This document shows positions 33,916 to 47,981 of a stretch of DNA of 64,000 nt, piece after piece; the first letter of the stretch is position 1, and each line of letters starts with the position of its first letter. Made by a program: the position numbers and the translations under genes. Where the stretch lies: NCBI RefSeq assembly GCF_947623445.1, contig NC_135245.1:2053501-2117500 (forward strand). Direction: 5' to 3'. The notes under the pieces are model-generated. The model saw only the letters and a list, made by a program, of their open reading frames with translations. It did no database searches and was not told where the DNA came from. The stretch is from Clavelina lepadiformis. Its lineage: Eukaryota > Chordata > Ascidiacea > Aplousobranchia > Clavelinidae.

Positions 33916-35504
33916 TTAAAGTTTAAAAAAAATCCTCTTGTTTTCAAATTTCCTCTTTCTTTCTGACCACATGCTCTTGAATTTATTTATGTCTAATCCG
34001 CCCAAGTGTTGGCAGGTTTCATTTATTCCTGGCACCACCATTTCATCGGGCATTCCGATTTTTCTGTCGAAGTATTCCAGTTATGAAAACGTCGTCTGTA
34101 TTTATGCGCTTTGAAGTCAACGACGCTTCCCACAATTGTGTGATGACGCGAACGCTGGTTGTGTAGAATCCATCGAGGCAATACTTGGGCCAAAATGGCC
34201 AACGGTAAATTTTTTCTGAGATATAATTTTTTGATAGCTTTCATCGAATAGGCTTGCTTATAACCCAGCTTGTTTCGTATGTGCAAATGATTGGAAATTC
34301 TGGCCACTTTTTCTCAGAAACTTTTGCAATGTTTTGATCAACGGCCTCTTTTAGTTTTACGAGATCAATCATCATATCATCATCATATTTGAGAATCATA
34401 AAAATATTTGAGGGAAAGCTTGTCTGAGGTCCACTGCATCCCCGATAACGTCTTGAAACCGACATCTCTGTAATCGTGAAAATGGATTTTGACAAATACG
34501 TCTAATGGAGGAGATGAATTTAAAAGGAACACTGAACTGAAAAAACTGGTTTCCCTTTTCCCCAAAACCCATTTTTTAGTATGAGTTCAGTCACGATTAA
34601 CAACTTATGGGTGTAGGTGACTAGTACACCATTTATCTAAGCACATATTTCACTCACTGGTATGCGTTCGAAGCGTCGACTTGTAATATGTCTCCATATA
34701 TGTTATGTTCCTCGTCCAATAGAGCTTGAGTACTTTCCTGTGCTTGACCAATCACAAAAACAGTTTGGAAAGTGGCGCCATCGAGATAGCCAATAGAACC
34801 CCAGGCTTTACGAATCCATTCGCGTCGTCTCTCGTAGGATGCAGCCGACTTGATGAAAATAATCATGCTCCAAGATATGTTTCTTTCTGCGAAAATTTAC
34901 TAAGGTCAGTTTCAACGTCGTTTGACTAAAATAAGTGTAATTCAGAATGTTGAAACTGCTTTTTAATTGCAGTATACTTGTCTTTGAAAGATTTATTCAT
35001 ATTAACGTACCAAGTAAACAGCTGCTTTTGTCGTTATTGGAATAAAAATTTGGTTCTGTTAAAAAATTGGTCGATTTTGCAAAACTAGAAATTGTGCTAT
35101 AAAGCGATTTATCGGAAGCGTAGGTTTTGTTCGAGGCTGTGACGTTTCTTGATTGCAACGTCATTTCCTTCTGTGTCGCTGCGGTGTTAATGGCTTCGGG
35201 ATTATTTGACCTTTTACAACTTTGGCTGCAAATCAAAAGCCATGGCTTATTGTTAAACGACGCATGTGTAAGAAATAATTTACACTTTTACACAAGATAT
35301 TGAGTTAAGAGAAGTCGATTCATTCGATTGAAACTTAGGTTAATGTCTTTTTTTTTGAAAGTCAAAAATGCTTCCGATATATACTTACTGTTGCAGCTTT
35401 ACATAGCTGGCTTGCATGGTAAACAGTAACAGAGCCCAAGGCACAAGCCCCAACAGAACTGCAAAATACTTAAAATGTTTGTTGTGACCGTCAAGAAATA
35501 GCAT
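33916..35504 (-). pseudogene. GT31 unit 9, multiply broken
   Basis: Exon positions: 35389-35504, 35011-35225, 34658-34886, 33916-34467 (complement). It shares the 4-nt frameshift before DDD with unit 8. In addition a TGA replaces the Trp codon of PIRWK (34241-34243), and one extra T near 34070 shifts the frame in the RQKIG region. It is the most decayed full-length unit in the array. Exons 1-3 still read well and splice sites are kept. Confidence 0.83.
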
Positions 35505-36147
35505 TTCTATTCAAATTACAAGCTGAAGATATAGGAGTAAGATATATGAATAAAGTAAAAATAAAATTATTCATGATATATTAGGAATCAGAGTTGTAAC
35601 TCTTTTCAGAGCTTTTCGGTTCGAGTTCGGGTTGGGGCTTAAGTTTGAAACAAAACTGGTTCCAGATTTAGGCAAAAATTCATATTCACACGCTGCCACA
35701 TTTTCGTCATAAATTCACTTACACGAATGTGTATGCACTCAGCAGAGCGCTTTAAACCTCTCGCATAGCGCATCAAGAAATGATGATAGTCAAAGAATGG
35801 CATCAAAATATAACCGAAAGAAAAGGGGCAAACGCCCATCACCAAGTTGAATCTTTAAGAGCTTCTTCAAATAACCTATCATTGAAATTGTTAAACATTC
35901 GTCTGCTGATACGGAAACAGCAAGTTGATCTTAACCGGTGAAAGCGCTCTCCAGCGTATATAAGTCCTAAAATATACATTTTTATCATCATTAGCCTAGA
36001 CTAAATTTGATTGTTTCGGCTTCATGAGGGTGAGATCTGAAATATTTTATTCACTTATATTGCAATGGCTTTACATCTTTTCCTTTTATGCAGAGGAATT
36101 CAGAGTTTAGTCTTAGTTTCTTTACACCCACACCCATAAGCTATAGT

Positions 36148-36488
36148 CAGGGTTGCCATCGGTCCGGACTCAAAAATAAGGTCGAACAGGAACCAAAAAA
36201 AAAATACTACCTTAAACAGTGCACAACAGAAGAAGGCAATCAATGTTCCAAAAATGAAAAAACCAGATACTGTTTGCATTTTCTTAATTTTTGTATCTCT
36301 TTGGTACAATATGTTATACTGAAGGTGTCAAAATGCCAAAATACGAACCTCCGCCTTAAAAATAAGACGAAAATAAGAACGTAAGTGAAAATAAGGACAA
36401 ATCTTAGAAGAAAAAACAAAATTTTTTCTAATACACGGACCTTCAAAAAAAGGAAAATATTAGAAATAAGGACGGTATGGCAACCCTG
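36148..36488. mobile_element. hAT-type element (341 bp) upstream of unit 9
   Basis: Same insertion as 16886-17223 with the GCTATAGT duplication; a longer A run explains the extra bases. Confidence 0.88.
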
Positions 36489-37236
36489 GCTATAGTGCTA
36501 TGCAGTACTATGGCGGTTGTAGCGCCACCGCACGGCGAATTTGTCCAACCTTTGGGCTATGTACCCTGAATCATGTTTTTATTTTCAACTGTAACAAAGC
36601 AGATGAAAACTTATCAAAAATTACTCCCCAAACCTGGATGCTTGTTCGTAAAAGTTTCAGCTAACTTTGCAGACAAGCAGCTTACTGACTCCTGTTTTTC
36701 ATAACGTCAAGACAAATCCTTCTGTATCGAGTTTCCCCGCTTTAAACGGACAATCATGAAGTTGTAAACTGCCTCCTCGACATTAGCTCACCTTACAAGT
36801 CAAGTTGTAAATAAAAACAATTTAACCGGACAATTTGAATAAATTAAAACGCTTCACGCATACAGTGTAGGCCGATCCAAGCCACAACGTTAAAATAACC
36901 AACGGTTAGTTCAAGAGCGCAGTGTGAAATGACTCGCTTGATTAATGATTAAATTTATAGAAGCAAGAAACGATTCTTGCTTTGAGTACAGGGATGGCTC
37001 GAAATACAGGATGACAACGAATAAATTATGAAAATGAATAAACAATGGACGGAAAAATGGATGAAGGGTTAATAACGGATAACAAAGGATGAAACAACAC
37101 ACTGAAATACGCAACTAAATCACAAACGCTATATACGCGATAGATTACACACAACTCGGCATAGTGTAGTGTTGTCATGTTTAAAAGTTTGAAACTAACA
37201 ATTCATATCATGCATTAAATGTCTAAATGGTGAATG

Positions 37237-37750
37237 TGTCACGAGATTTATTTTAGGCACCCGTTTTATAGCAATCACAATGTACACTGTTTTTCTGAAC
37301 CCCTTTTTATTGATTGATTTAGTCGGACGTGTCCTTTTTGTTGTGTCATTTTTATGTTTGTCTGGTCATGTAGCCTATATTTGTTTTATTTCAGTGTTGT
37401 TCACATTAGTCATTTTTATGCATGCTCACGTTCTGCCATATTTTACATGTTTAAGTGTACACGTGTTTTTATTCGATCACTGGTGACGTCTCTTCTCGCT
37501 ACCCCGATGGCTTAATTAGTATTTAGCGTCCCACGTTGATTCTCTCTCATTACGTGGAATTTGTTTTGGTGTGGTATTGCGTGCGGCTGGGAAGTGCCGT
37601 GCGAGGGTAGTTTCAGTAACGTTTGGGTGATATAGCAGAAAGACGGATGTTTTTACATAAGAGATATGCCATTAAATGTGAATAAAGAAGACAGAGCTAA
37701 TTGACTAGCTGCAAAGCGGGAAGGTTCCTGGTAAAGAAAGTTTGGTTACA
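37237..37750. mobile_element. Solo LTR, Ty3/Gypsy-like (514 bp), second copy
   Basis: Same length, ends and AATG target duplication as 17972-18485. It is a fossil carried here by duplication of the surrounding segment. Confidence 0.82.
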
Positions 37751-38188
37751 AATGTACCAATTAATAAAGTAGGCCTATATACATAAAAGTATTAAAATCA
37801 GTCGTTTTGTTTCATATATAGTTGACAAAGTCATTTAACGAGGTATGTTGCATTTAAAGTGATCAAATTTCGGTATGACTGTAACTTGCCATGCAGAAGT
37901 CGAGATAGAAGTTGGTCAACTTCAATTAACTTAATTCTTTCAAATAAATTGTAGCACACACAACGCAAGTGCAAGTGGGTATGGCTATGGCTATGTTTTT
38001 TCCTTTGTGATCTCTTGTACAACGAATTTAGTATTTGGAGGTAACCTCCGTGACGTGGTATTACTTATATTTTTTATCCTAAAGGCCTAAACCGTACACA
38101 TAAAATATAAGAATAAGTGGAGCCATATAACAACAGAGCTCAAAAGAAATTCTCTCTGTTATAACACGGACTCGTAAACCATGTAATC

Positions 38189-39667
38189 TTAAGGTTTAAA
38201 ACAGATGCTCTTGTTTTCAAATTTCCTCTTTCTTTCTGACCACATTGTCTTGAATCTGTTTTCAATAAACCCGCCCAAGTGTTGGCAGGTTTCACTTATT
38301 CCTGGCACCACCATTTCATCGGGCATTCCAATTTTCTGTCGAAGTATTCCAGTTATGAAAACGTCGTCTGTATTTATGCGCTTTGAAGTCAACGACGCTT
38401 CCCACAATTGTCTGATGACGCGAACGCTGGTTGTGTAGAATCCACCGAGGCAAAACTTGGGCCAGTTTGGCTCACTATAATCTTGTACAGAAATAAAATT
38501 TTTGTGTCGTTTATCCCGTATAGGATGGGATGACTCTCTTGTTTGGTAAGTGCAAATGATTGGAAATTCTGGCCACTTTTCCTCAGAAGTTTTTGCAATG
38601 TTCTTATCAACGGCCTCCTTTAGTTTTACGAGATCAATCATCATATCATCGTCACCGCTGGAGTAGAAATATTGACGGGGAAGCTTGTCTGAGGTCCACC
38701 GCATCCCCGATAACGTTTTCAAACCAACATTTCTGAAATCGTTAAAGCATTGTTTATCAAATAGAAATCCATGATTTAGAAGATGCCAGGTAGAATAATT
38801 GTAAGTGAAAAATAACACATCTTTCACTCACAGGTACGCGTCCGAAACGTCGACTTGCAATATATCTCCGTATCTGTCATATTCCTCGTCGAGTACTTTC
38901 CTGTGCTTGACCAATCACAAAAACAATTTGGAAAGTGGCGCCATCGAGATAGCCAATAGAACCCCAGGTTTTACGAATCCATTCGCGACGTATCCCGTAA
39001 GATGCAGCCGACTTGATGAAAATAATCATGCTCCAGGATATGTTTTTTCCTGCGAAAATATACCAAGGTCAGTTTCAACGTCGTTTGATTTAAATAAGTG
39101 TAATTCAGAATGTTGAAACTGCTTTTTAATTGCAGTATACTTGTCTTTAAAAGATTTATTCATATTAACGTACCAAGTAAACAGCTGCTTTTGTCGTTAT
39201 TGGAATAAAAATTTGGTTCTTTTAAAAACTTGTTCGACTTTGCGGAACTTGAAATTGTGCTATAAAGCGATTTATTGGAAGCGTAGGTTTTGTTCGAGGT
39301 TGTGACGTTTCTTGATTGCAACGTCATTTCCTTCTGCGTCGCTGTGTTGTTAACGGCTTCGAGATTATTTGACCTTTTACAACTTTGGCTGCAAATCAAA
39401 AACCATGGCTTATTGTTAAACGCAGCATGTGTAAGAAATATTTTTTACTTTTACACAAGATATTGAGTTAAGATAAGTCGATTCATTCGATTGAAACTTA
39501 GGTTACTGTCTTTTGTTTTCAAAGTTGAAAATGTTTCTGACATATACTTACTGTTGAAGCTTTACATAGCTGGCTTGCATGGTAAGCAGTAACAGAACCC
39601 AAATGACAAGCCCAAACAGAACAGCAAAATACTTAAAAATTTTGTTGTGACCGTCAAGAAATAGCAT
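38189..39667 (-). pseudogene. GT31 unit 10, frameshifted in exon 3
   Basis: Exon positions: 39552-39667, 39174-39388, 38832-39049, 38189-38732 (complement). Counterpart of unit 5 in the second higher-order repeat, with the same 11-nt deletion (218-nt exon 3). Exon 4 is open, differing from unit 5 in one coding residue (MRWTS against MRWNS). The lesion prevents translation into the DDD region. Confidence 0.82.
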
Positions 39668-41547
39668 TTCTTTTCAAATTACAAGCTGAAGATATAGGAG
39701 TAAGATATATGGACAAAGCAAAAAAAAATTTATTCGTGATATATTAGGAATCAGAGTTGTAACTCTTTTCAGAGCTTTTCCCGTTCGAGTTCGGGTTGGG
39801 GCTTAAGTGTGAAACAAAATTGGTTCCAGATTTGGGCAAAAATTCATATTCACACAATGCCACATTTTCGTCGTAAATTCACTTACACGAATGTGTATGC
39901 ACTCAGCAGAGCGATTTAAACCTCTCGCATAGCGCATCAAGAAATGATGGTAGTCAAAGAATGGCATCAAAATATAACCGAAAAAAAGTGGCAAACGTCC
40001 GTCACTTAGTTGACTCTTTGAACGTGTCTGCACATAACCTATAATTCAAATTTCAAATCCATCTGTTGGTATGAAAACAGCAAGGCGGCCATCTTGCATC
40101 TTGTAATGGCTTTACATATTTTCCCTTTCTTTAAATGCAGGGAGTAATCTTTTAATTTATTTAGATCTTTACAGTACTGTGACGGTTGTAGCGCCACCGC
40201 ACGGTGACTTTGTCCAACCTTTGGGCTAACCGCTTTAAATATTTCTTAATTAGACATTGTGTTTATTACTGTGCGCTTGGTATGCGCGTTTTGCTTATTT
40301 ATGTCTGCTTGGAAAGCAACCTCGTCATTTGTTCGGAGTTGGGACCCTCACGCGCCACAGCACTTCATCTCATTTTCACTTAACTAACACTGCGTGCCAG
40401 CTGAGGCCTTTTGTGGTTGGGGCCTGAGTCATGTTTTTTATTTTCAACTGCAACAAAGCAAATGAAGGCTTATCAAATTTAATCCCCAAACCTGGATGCT
40501 TGTTCGTAAAATATTCAGCTAACTTTACAGACAAGCAGCTTACTGACTCCTGTTTTTCATAACGTCACGCCAACTTCTTCAGTTTCGAGTTTCTCCGCTT
40601 TAAACGGACAATCATAAAGTTTTGAACTGCCTCGTCGACGTTAGCTCACCTTATAAATCAAGTTGTAAATAAAATCAATTTAACCGGATGTCTTGAATAA
40701 ATTAAAACGCTTCACGCATACAGCGTATTCCGATCCTAGTCACAACAGCGTTTTTAGCATGGGACGACCCTTGTCACAACCTTGAAAATAACCAACGGTT
40801 AGTTCAAGCCCACCGTGTGGAATGGTTCGCTTGATTAATGATTAAACTCTAACAAACGAGACTCGATTCTTGCTTTGGGTACAGGAATGTCTCGAATTAA
40901 ACAAACAGCAGCCATTTTATGACACGCAAGCAACGCCAAACAACGGAAGAAAAAACACTAAAGTACGCGACTAAAATGCAAACACCATAAACGCAATAGA
41001 TTACACACAACTCGGTTCATAATAGCAATTCAGGAATGCAGCTGACTTCTTAAATGTACGTGTTTAAAAAGTGCAAAACTAACAATTCATATCATGCATT
41101 AAATGTCTAAATGGTGAATGTACCAGTTAATAAACTATATACATAAAATATTAAAATCAGTCCTTTTGCCACATATTTAGTTGACAAAGTCATTTAACGA
41201 GGTATGTTGCCTTTAAAGTGATCAAATTTCGGTATGACTGTAACCTGCCATGCAGAAGTCGAGATAGAAGTTGGTCAACTTCAATTAACTTAATTCTTTC
41301 AAATAAATTGTAGCACACACAACGCAATTGCAAGTGGGTATGACTATGGCTATGTTTTTTCATTTGTGATCTCATGTACAACGAATTGGAGATAACCTCC
41401 GTGACGTGGTATGAATTATCATTTTTAGCCTAAAACCGTAAAGGCCTATACCGTACACATAAAATATAAGAATAAGTGAAGCCATATAACAACAGAGCTC
41501 AAAAGAAATTCTCTCTGTTATAACACGAACTCGTAGACCATGTAATC
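39668..41547. other. Intergenic: 5' flank of unit 10 into 3' flank of unit 11
   Basis: Counterpart of 20403-22286, with the diverged middle part and no inserted element seen. No gene is recognised. Confidence 0.5.
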
Positions 41548-43037
41548 TTAAAGTTTAAAACAGATGCTCTTGTTTTCAAATTTCTTCTTTCTTTCTGACC
41601 ACATTGTCTTGAATTTGTTTTCAAAAAAACCGTCCAAGTGTTGGCAGGTTTCACTTATTCCTGGCACCACCATTTCATCGGGCATTCCAATTTTCTGTCG
41701 AAGTATTCCAGTTATGAAAACGTCGTCTGTATTTATGCGCTTTGAAGTCAACGACGCTTCCCACAATTGTCTGATGACGCGAACGCTGGTTGTGTAGAAT
41801 CCACCGAGGCAAAACTTGGGCCAGTTTGGCTCACTATAATCTTGTAGAGAAATAAAATTTTTGTGTTGTTTGTCCCGTATAGGATGGGATGATTCTCTTG
41901 TTTCGTAAGTGCAAATGATTGGAAATTCTGGCCACTTTTCCTCAGAAATTTTTGCAATGTTTTTATCAACGGCCTCCATTAATTTTACGAGATCAATCAT
42001 CATATCATCATCACCGCTGGAGTAGAAATATTGATGAGGAAGCTTGTCTGAGGTCCACCGCATCCCCGATAACGTCTTGAAACCGACATCTCTGAAATCA
42101 TTGAAGCATTGTTTATCAAATAGAAATCCATGATTTAGAAGATGCCAGGTAGAATATATGTGAGTGAAAAATAACACAAATTTCACTCACTGGTATGCGT
42201 CCGAAACGTCGACTTGCAATATATCTCCGTATCTGTCATATTCCTCGTCCAATAAAGCTTGAGTCGTTGCCTTTGCTTGACCAATCACAAAAACAATTTG
42301 GAAAGTGGCGCCATCGAGATGGCCTATAGAACCCCAGGTTTTACGAATCCATTCGCGACGTCTCCCGTAAGATGCAGCCGACTTGATGAAAATAATCATA
42401 CTCCAAGATATGTTTTTTCCTGCGAGAATATACCAAGGTCAGTTTCAACGTCGTTTGATTTAAATATGTGTAATTCAGAATGTTGAAACTGCTTTTTAAT
42501 TGCAGTATACTTGTCTTTGAGTAATTTATTCATATTAACGTACCAAGTAAACAGCTGCTTTTGTCGTTATTGGAATAAAACATTGGTTCTTTTAAAAACT
42601 TGTTCGACTTTGCGGAACTTGAAATTGTGCTATAAAGCGATTTATTGGAAGCGTAGGTTTTGTTCAAGGTTGTGACGTTTCTTGATTGCAACGTCATTTC
42701 CTTCTGCGTCGCTGCGTTGTTAACGGCTTCGAGATTATTTGACCTTTTACAACTTTGGCTGCAAATCAAAAACCATGGCTTATTGTTAAACGCAGCATGT
42801 GTAAGAAATATTTTTTACTTTTACACAAGATATTGAGTTAAGACAAGTCGATTCATTCGATTGAAACTTAGGTTTCTGTCTTTTGTTTTGAAATTCGAAA
42901 ATGTTTCCGATATATACTTACTGTTGAAGCTTTACATAGCTGGCTTGCATGGTAAGCAGTAACAGAACCCAAATGACAAGCCCAAACAGAACAGCAAAAT
43001 ACTTAAAATTTTTGTTGTGACCGTCAAGAAATAGCAT
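41548..43037 (-). CDS. GT31 beta-1,3-glycosyltransferase-like protein, unit 11 (367 aa)
   Basis: Exons: 42922-43037, 42544-42758, 42191-42419, 41548-42091 (complement). Intact, with all GT31 blocks in place. Compared with units 6 and 16 it has Ser for Gly and Leu for Val inside the variable segment (ETRESSHPIRDKQHKNFISL). Since that segment precedes the conserved WPKFC, it could affect acceptor contacts, but that is inference. The candidate promoter is at 43338-43369, with the 503-bp hAT element next to it. Confidence 0.86.
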
Positions 43038-43390
43038 TTCTTTTCAAATTACAAGCTGAAGATATAGGAGTAAGATATATGGAAAAAGTAAAAATAAAAT
43101 TTATTCGTGATATATTATGAATCGGAGTCGTAACTCTTTTCAGAGATGTTCGGTTCGAGTTCGGGTTGGGGCTTAAGTGTGAAACAAAACTGGTTCCAGA
43201 TTTAGGCAAAAATTCATATTCACACTCTGCCACATTTTCGTCGTAAATTCACTTACACGAATGTGTATGCACTCAGCAGAGCGATTTAAACCTTTGCATA
43301 ACGCAACAAGTAATGATGATAGTCAGAGAATGGCATCAAAATATAACCGAAGAAAAGGGGCAAACGCCCATCACTAAGTTGACTCTTTAA

Positions 43391-43893
43391 TAGGCCTACC
43401 ATATTTTCATCGCCAAAAAAGAGGACCATTTCGCCAGCAAGTACAATGCAAATAAAGTTTTACGTTTAAAGAATTTATCACATGTTTTTGGATAATTATA
43501 CGCATATGCCCAAGTAATGTATTCGGCTTCAGAATCATTTCGTCCTTTTCTGAAACAAGGATAGGCCTACTTCTGCCGCAGTTCATCAGAAAACACAGTG
43601 TTCCTCTTTGGCATTATTGCTTAGCTTTATTTAGATTTTATGTTTGTCTAAATTAAAACAATTATAAGAAAAATGATTAGACCTCGTGCTGTCGCTGAAA
43701 AGTCATTTGACTTGACTTAGGCCTCATGCCGAAAAGTCACATAAATATATAATTCTGTTGAAAATTTAAGCAAGAAAACGCAAAATGCAAAAAAGGAGGA
43801 CATTTGGGCATTTTTCAGTGTCCTCGGAGGACAATTCATTTTTCTTTAGAAAAGAGAACAAATCCTCCTAAAAGAGGATATATGGTAGCCCTA
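43391..43893. mobile_element. hAT-type element (503 bp) upstream of unit 11
   Basis: Same insertion as 24130-24632, same CTCTTTAA duplication, 19,261 bp further on. Confidence 0.9.
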
Positions 43894-45461
43894 CTCTTTA
43901 AGAGCTTCTTCACATAACCTATCATTGAAAATGTTAAACATTCGTCTGCTGATACGGATACAGCAAGGCGACATTAACCGTTGAAAGCGCTCTTCAGTGT
44001 ATATAAGTCCTAAAATATACATTTTTATCAGCAGCAGCCAAGACTAAATTTGGTCGTTTCGGCTTAATGAGGGTGAGATCTGAAATATTTTTTTCACTTA
44101 TCTTGCAATGGTTTTACATCTTTTCCTTTTCTTTAAATGCAGGGAATAATCTTTTAGTTTATTTAGATCTTTACAGTACTGTGATGATTTTAGCGCCACC
44201 GCACGTTGATTTTGTCCAACCTTTGGGCTAACCGCGTTAAGTATTTCTTAATTAGACATTGTGTTTATTACTGTGCGCTTGGTATGCAATTTTTGCTTAT
44301 TTATGTCTGCTTGGAAAGCAACCTCGTCATTTGTTCGAAGTTGGGACCCTCAAGCGCCACAGCACTTCATCTCATTTTCACTTAACTAACACTGCGTGCC
44401 AGCTGTGTAGGTCTTTTGTGGTTGGAGCATGAGTCATGGTTTTCTTTTCCACTGCAACAAAGCAGATGAAAACTTATCAAAAGTTACTCCCCAAACCTGG
44501 ATGCTTGTTCGTAATATATTCAGCTAACTTTACAGACAAGCGACTTTCTGACTCCTGTTTTTCATAACGACACGCCAACGTCTTCAGTTTCGCGTTTCCC
44601 CGCTTTAAACGGACAATCATGAAGTTGTAAACTGCCTCCTCGACATTAACCCATCTTACAAGTCAAGTTATAAATAAAATCAATTTAATCGGACGTCTTG
44701 AATAAATTAAAACGCTTTACGCATACAGCGTATTCCGATCCTAGTCACAATAGCACATACAGCATGGGAGGATCCTAGTCACAACCTTGAAAATAACCAA
44801 CGGTTAGTTCAAGCGAGCAGTTTGAAATGGTCCGCTTGATTAATGATTAAATTTATAGAAGCAAGAAACGATTCTTGCTTTGAGTACAGGGATGGCTCAA
44901 AATACAGGATGACAACGAATAAATTATGAAAATGAATAAACAATGGACGGAAAACTGGATGAAGGGTTAACAACGGATAACAAAGGATGAAACAACACAC
45001 TGAAATACGCGACTAAATCACAAACGCTATATACGCGATAGATTGCACACAACTCGGCATAGTGTAGTGTTATGTTGTCAAGTTTAAAACTTAAAAACTA
45101 ACAACTCATACCGTGCAGTAAATGTCTAAATGGTGAATGTACCAATTAATAAAGTATATACATAAAAGTATTAAAATCAGACATTTTGTCACATACCGGT
45201 ATTTAGTTGACAAAGTCATTTAGCGAGGCAAACCTGGTGATCAAATTTCGGTATGACTGTAACCTGCCATGCAGAAGTCGAGATTAAAGTTGGTCAACTG
45301 TGAATAACTTAATTCTTTAAAATAAATTGTAGCACACACAACGCAAGTGCAAGTGGGTATGGCTATGGCTATGTTTTTTCATTTGTGATTTCTTGTACAA
45401 CGAATTGGAGATAACCTCCGTGACGTGTATGACTTATCCTTTTTAGCCTTAAACCCTAAAC

Positions 45462-45912
45462 CAAGGGGTGTCCAACCCGTGGCCCGCGCGGTATTTTTCG
45501 ATATGACTTATAGGCTATTACCAACTACTTGGCCTACGTAATTTATGGCGAACTTACATTCCGAGAAATTGGCATTTATTGTTTGTTTACTAATTTCTGA
45601 CAGCCATGTGAAAAACTCGCTTCGCATTGCTACATCCTCCATCTCACCGAATATTGCCAAACTTGTTTGAGAAAAACAGTGCCAAACTTTACATTGAAAT
45701 GTCGACGTGCAGTAACAACTTTGTTGAATTTACTATATCTTGGTATGTTTATTGTTCTTATAATTGCAAAAGAGGATAATTCATATTTCTAAGATTAGAA
45801 TTTTGGTGTGAGGGTTTTAATTAGAAATTATTAGCAGTAAACATTCAAGTGGCCCGCGCAATCATTCGTAAATCGCATGTGGCCCTTTGGCCAAAAAGGT
45901 TGGACACTTCTG
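45462..45912. mobile_element. hAT-type element (451 bp), 3' flank of unit 12
   Basis: Copy of the 450-bp insertion with CCCTAAAC duplication and the extra left-end A shared with the copies beside units 7 and 13. Confidence 0.88.
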
Positions 45913-46016
45913 CCCTAAACCGTACACATAAAATATAAGAATAAGTGAAGCCATATAACAACAGAGCTCAAAAGAAATTGTGTCTGTTATAACACGAACT
46001 CGTAGATCATGTAATC

Positions 46017-47981
46017 TTAAGGTTTAAAAAAAATGCTCTTGTTTTCAAATTTCTTCTTTCTTTCTGACCATATTGTCTTGAATCTGTTTTCAATAAACCC
46101 GCCCAAATGTTGGCAGGTTTCACTTATTCCTGGCACCACCATTTCATCGGGCATTCCAATTTTCTGTCGAAGTATTCCAGTTATGAAAACGTCGTCTGTA
46201 TTTATGCGCTTTGAAGTCAACGACGCTTCCCACAATTGTCTAATGACGCGAACGCTGGTTGTGTAGAATCCACCGAGGCAATACTTGGGCCAAAATGGCC
46301 AACGGTAATCTTTTTCTGAGATATAATTTTTTGATATCTTCCCGCGAATAGGCTTGCTTATAACCCAGCTTGTTTCGTAAGTGCAAATGATTGGGAATTC
46401 TGGCCACTTTTCCTCAGAAATTTTTGCAATGTTTTCATCAACGGCCTCTTTTAATTTTACGAGATCAATCATCATATCATCATCACCACTGGAGTAGAAA
46501 TCTTTGAGGGGAAGCTTATCTGAGGTCCACTGCATCCCCGATAACGTCTTGAAACCGACATCTCTGTAATCGTGAAAATGGATTTTGACAAATACGTCTA
46601 ATGGAGGAGATGAAATTAAAAGGAACACTGAACTGAAAAAACTGGTTTCCGTTTTCCCCAAAACCCAACTTTTTAATATGAGTTCATTCCGGATTAACTA
46701 CTTATGGGTGTAGGTGAGTAGTATACCATACATCAGGGGCGGGCAACATACGGCCCGCGGGAACGTATCCGGCCCGCGACGGGATTTTGAGCTCCCCGCA
46801 GACAGTTTCCGGTCTTACATGATAAAACAGACATGGAGAGATAGCTGAACATTTTTTAGGAAAGGTCAACAAATTTCAAGTTTCTACAGTAAACAATGCA
46901 ACTGTACGCCACGTTTTGCTGTGACTGTGTGCAAGAGAAGCCACACCTAGGGAAAATAGGGTTAAAGTTTACATTAAATACGATTTATTCCTTGCATAGG
47001 TGTTTAAATACACGATTACTGTTTCGATTCCGGGATCCGGCCCGCCAAGTACTTCATTTTCTCATATCAGGCCCGCCGACCGAAGAAGTTGCCCGCCCCT
47101 GCCATACATCTAAGCACATATTTCACTCACTGGTATGCGTCCGAAGCGTTGACTTGTAATATGTCTCCAAACCTGTTATATTCCTCGTCCAATAGAACTT
47201 GAGTCCTTGCATCCGCTTGACCAATCACAAAAACAGTTTGGAAAGTGGCGCCATCGAGATAGCCAATAGAACCCCAGGTGTTACGAATCCATTCGCGACG
47301 TCTCCCGTAAGATGCAGCCGACTTGATGAAAATAATCATGCTCCAGGATATGTTTTTTCCTGCGAAAATATACCAAGGCCAGTTTCACAATTTCAACCTC
47401 ATTTGATTTATAAGTGTAATTCAGAATGTTGTAACTTGTTTAATTGCAGTAAACTTTTTTTTGAAAGTGTTAGTCATATTAACGTACCAAGTAAACAGCT
47501 GCTTTTGTCGTTATTGGAATAAAAATTTGGTTCTTTTAAAAACTTGTTCGACTTTGCGGAACTAGAAATTGTGCTATAAAGCGATTTATTGGAAGCGTAG
47601 GTTTTGTTCAAGGTTGTGACGTTTCTTGATTGCAACGTCATTTCCTTCTGCGTCGCTGTGTTGTTAACGGTTTCGAGATTATTTGACCTTTTACAACTTT
47701 GGCTGCAAATCAAAAGCCATGGCTTATTGTTAAACGCAGCATGTCTAAGAAATATTTTTTACTTTAACACAAGGTATTGAGTTAAGACAAGTCGATTCAT
47801 TCGATTGAAACTTAGGTTTCTGTCTTTTGTTTTGAAATTCGAAAAAGTTTCCGATATATACTTACTGTTGCAGCTTTACATAGCTGGCTTGCATTGTAAG
47901 CAGTAGGATATTCCAAGTCACAAGCCCCAACACAACAGCAAAATATTTAAAAATTTTGTTGCGACCGACAAGAAATAGCAT
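46017..47981 (-). CDS. GT31 beta-1,3-glycosyltransferase-like protein, unit 12 (368 aa)
   Basis: Exons: 47866-47981, 47488-47702, 47131-47359, 46017-46563 (complement). Intact. Exons 3 and 4 resemble units 2 and 3 (REWIRNTWG, B-type segment SKPIRGKISKNYISEKDYRW), and intron 3 carries the same 369-bp-type hAT insertion. Exon 1 encodes a distinct anchor (MLFLVGRNKIFKYFAVVLGL then VTWNILLL). Its upstream flank, with the 503-bp hAT element, belongs to the unit 6/11/16 group. So the unit looks like a mosaic of two lineages. It has no counterpart in the first higher-order repeat. Confidence 0.85.
46734..47101. mobile_element. hAT-type element (368 bp) in intron 3 of unit 12
   Basis: Same insertion as in units 2 and 3, CCATACAT duplication on both sides, with a few substitutions. 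Confidence 0.9.

Larger units (their letters stand above)
16826..36087. repeat. Higher-order repeat, copy 1 (about 19.26 kb)
   Basis: Contains units 5, 6, 7, a BTB-Kelch gene, 8 and 9. Landmarks in its first half recur 19,261-19,265 bp further on and again about 39.7 kb further on. The start is set arbitrarily at a landmark beside the 338-bp hAT element, since the true breakpoints lie in shared spacer. Confidence 0.8.
35505..38188. other. Intergenic: 5' flank of unit 9 into 3' flank of unit 10
   Basis: Counterpart of 16242-18923, with a hAT element and a solo LTR in the same places. No gene is seen. Confidence 0.5.
43038..46016. other. Intergenic: 5' flank of unit 11 into 3' flank of unit 12
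   Basis: Array spacer holding the 503-bp hAT element close to unit 11 and the 451-bp hAT element close to unit 12. Candidate core promoter of unit 11 at 43338-43369. No other gene is seen. Confidence 0.5.
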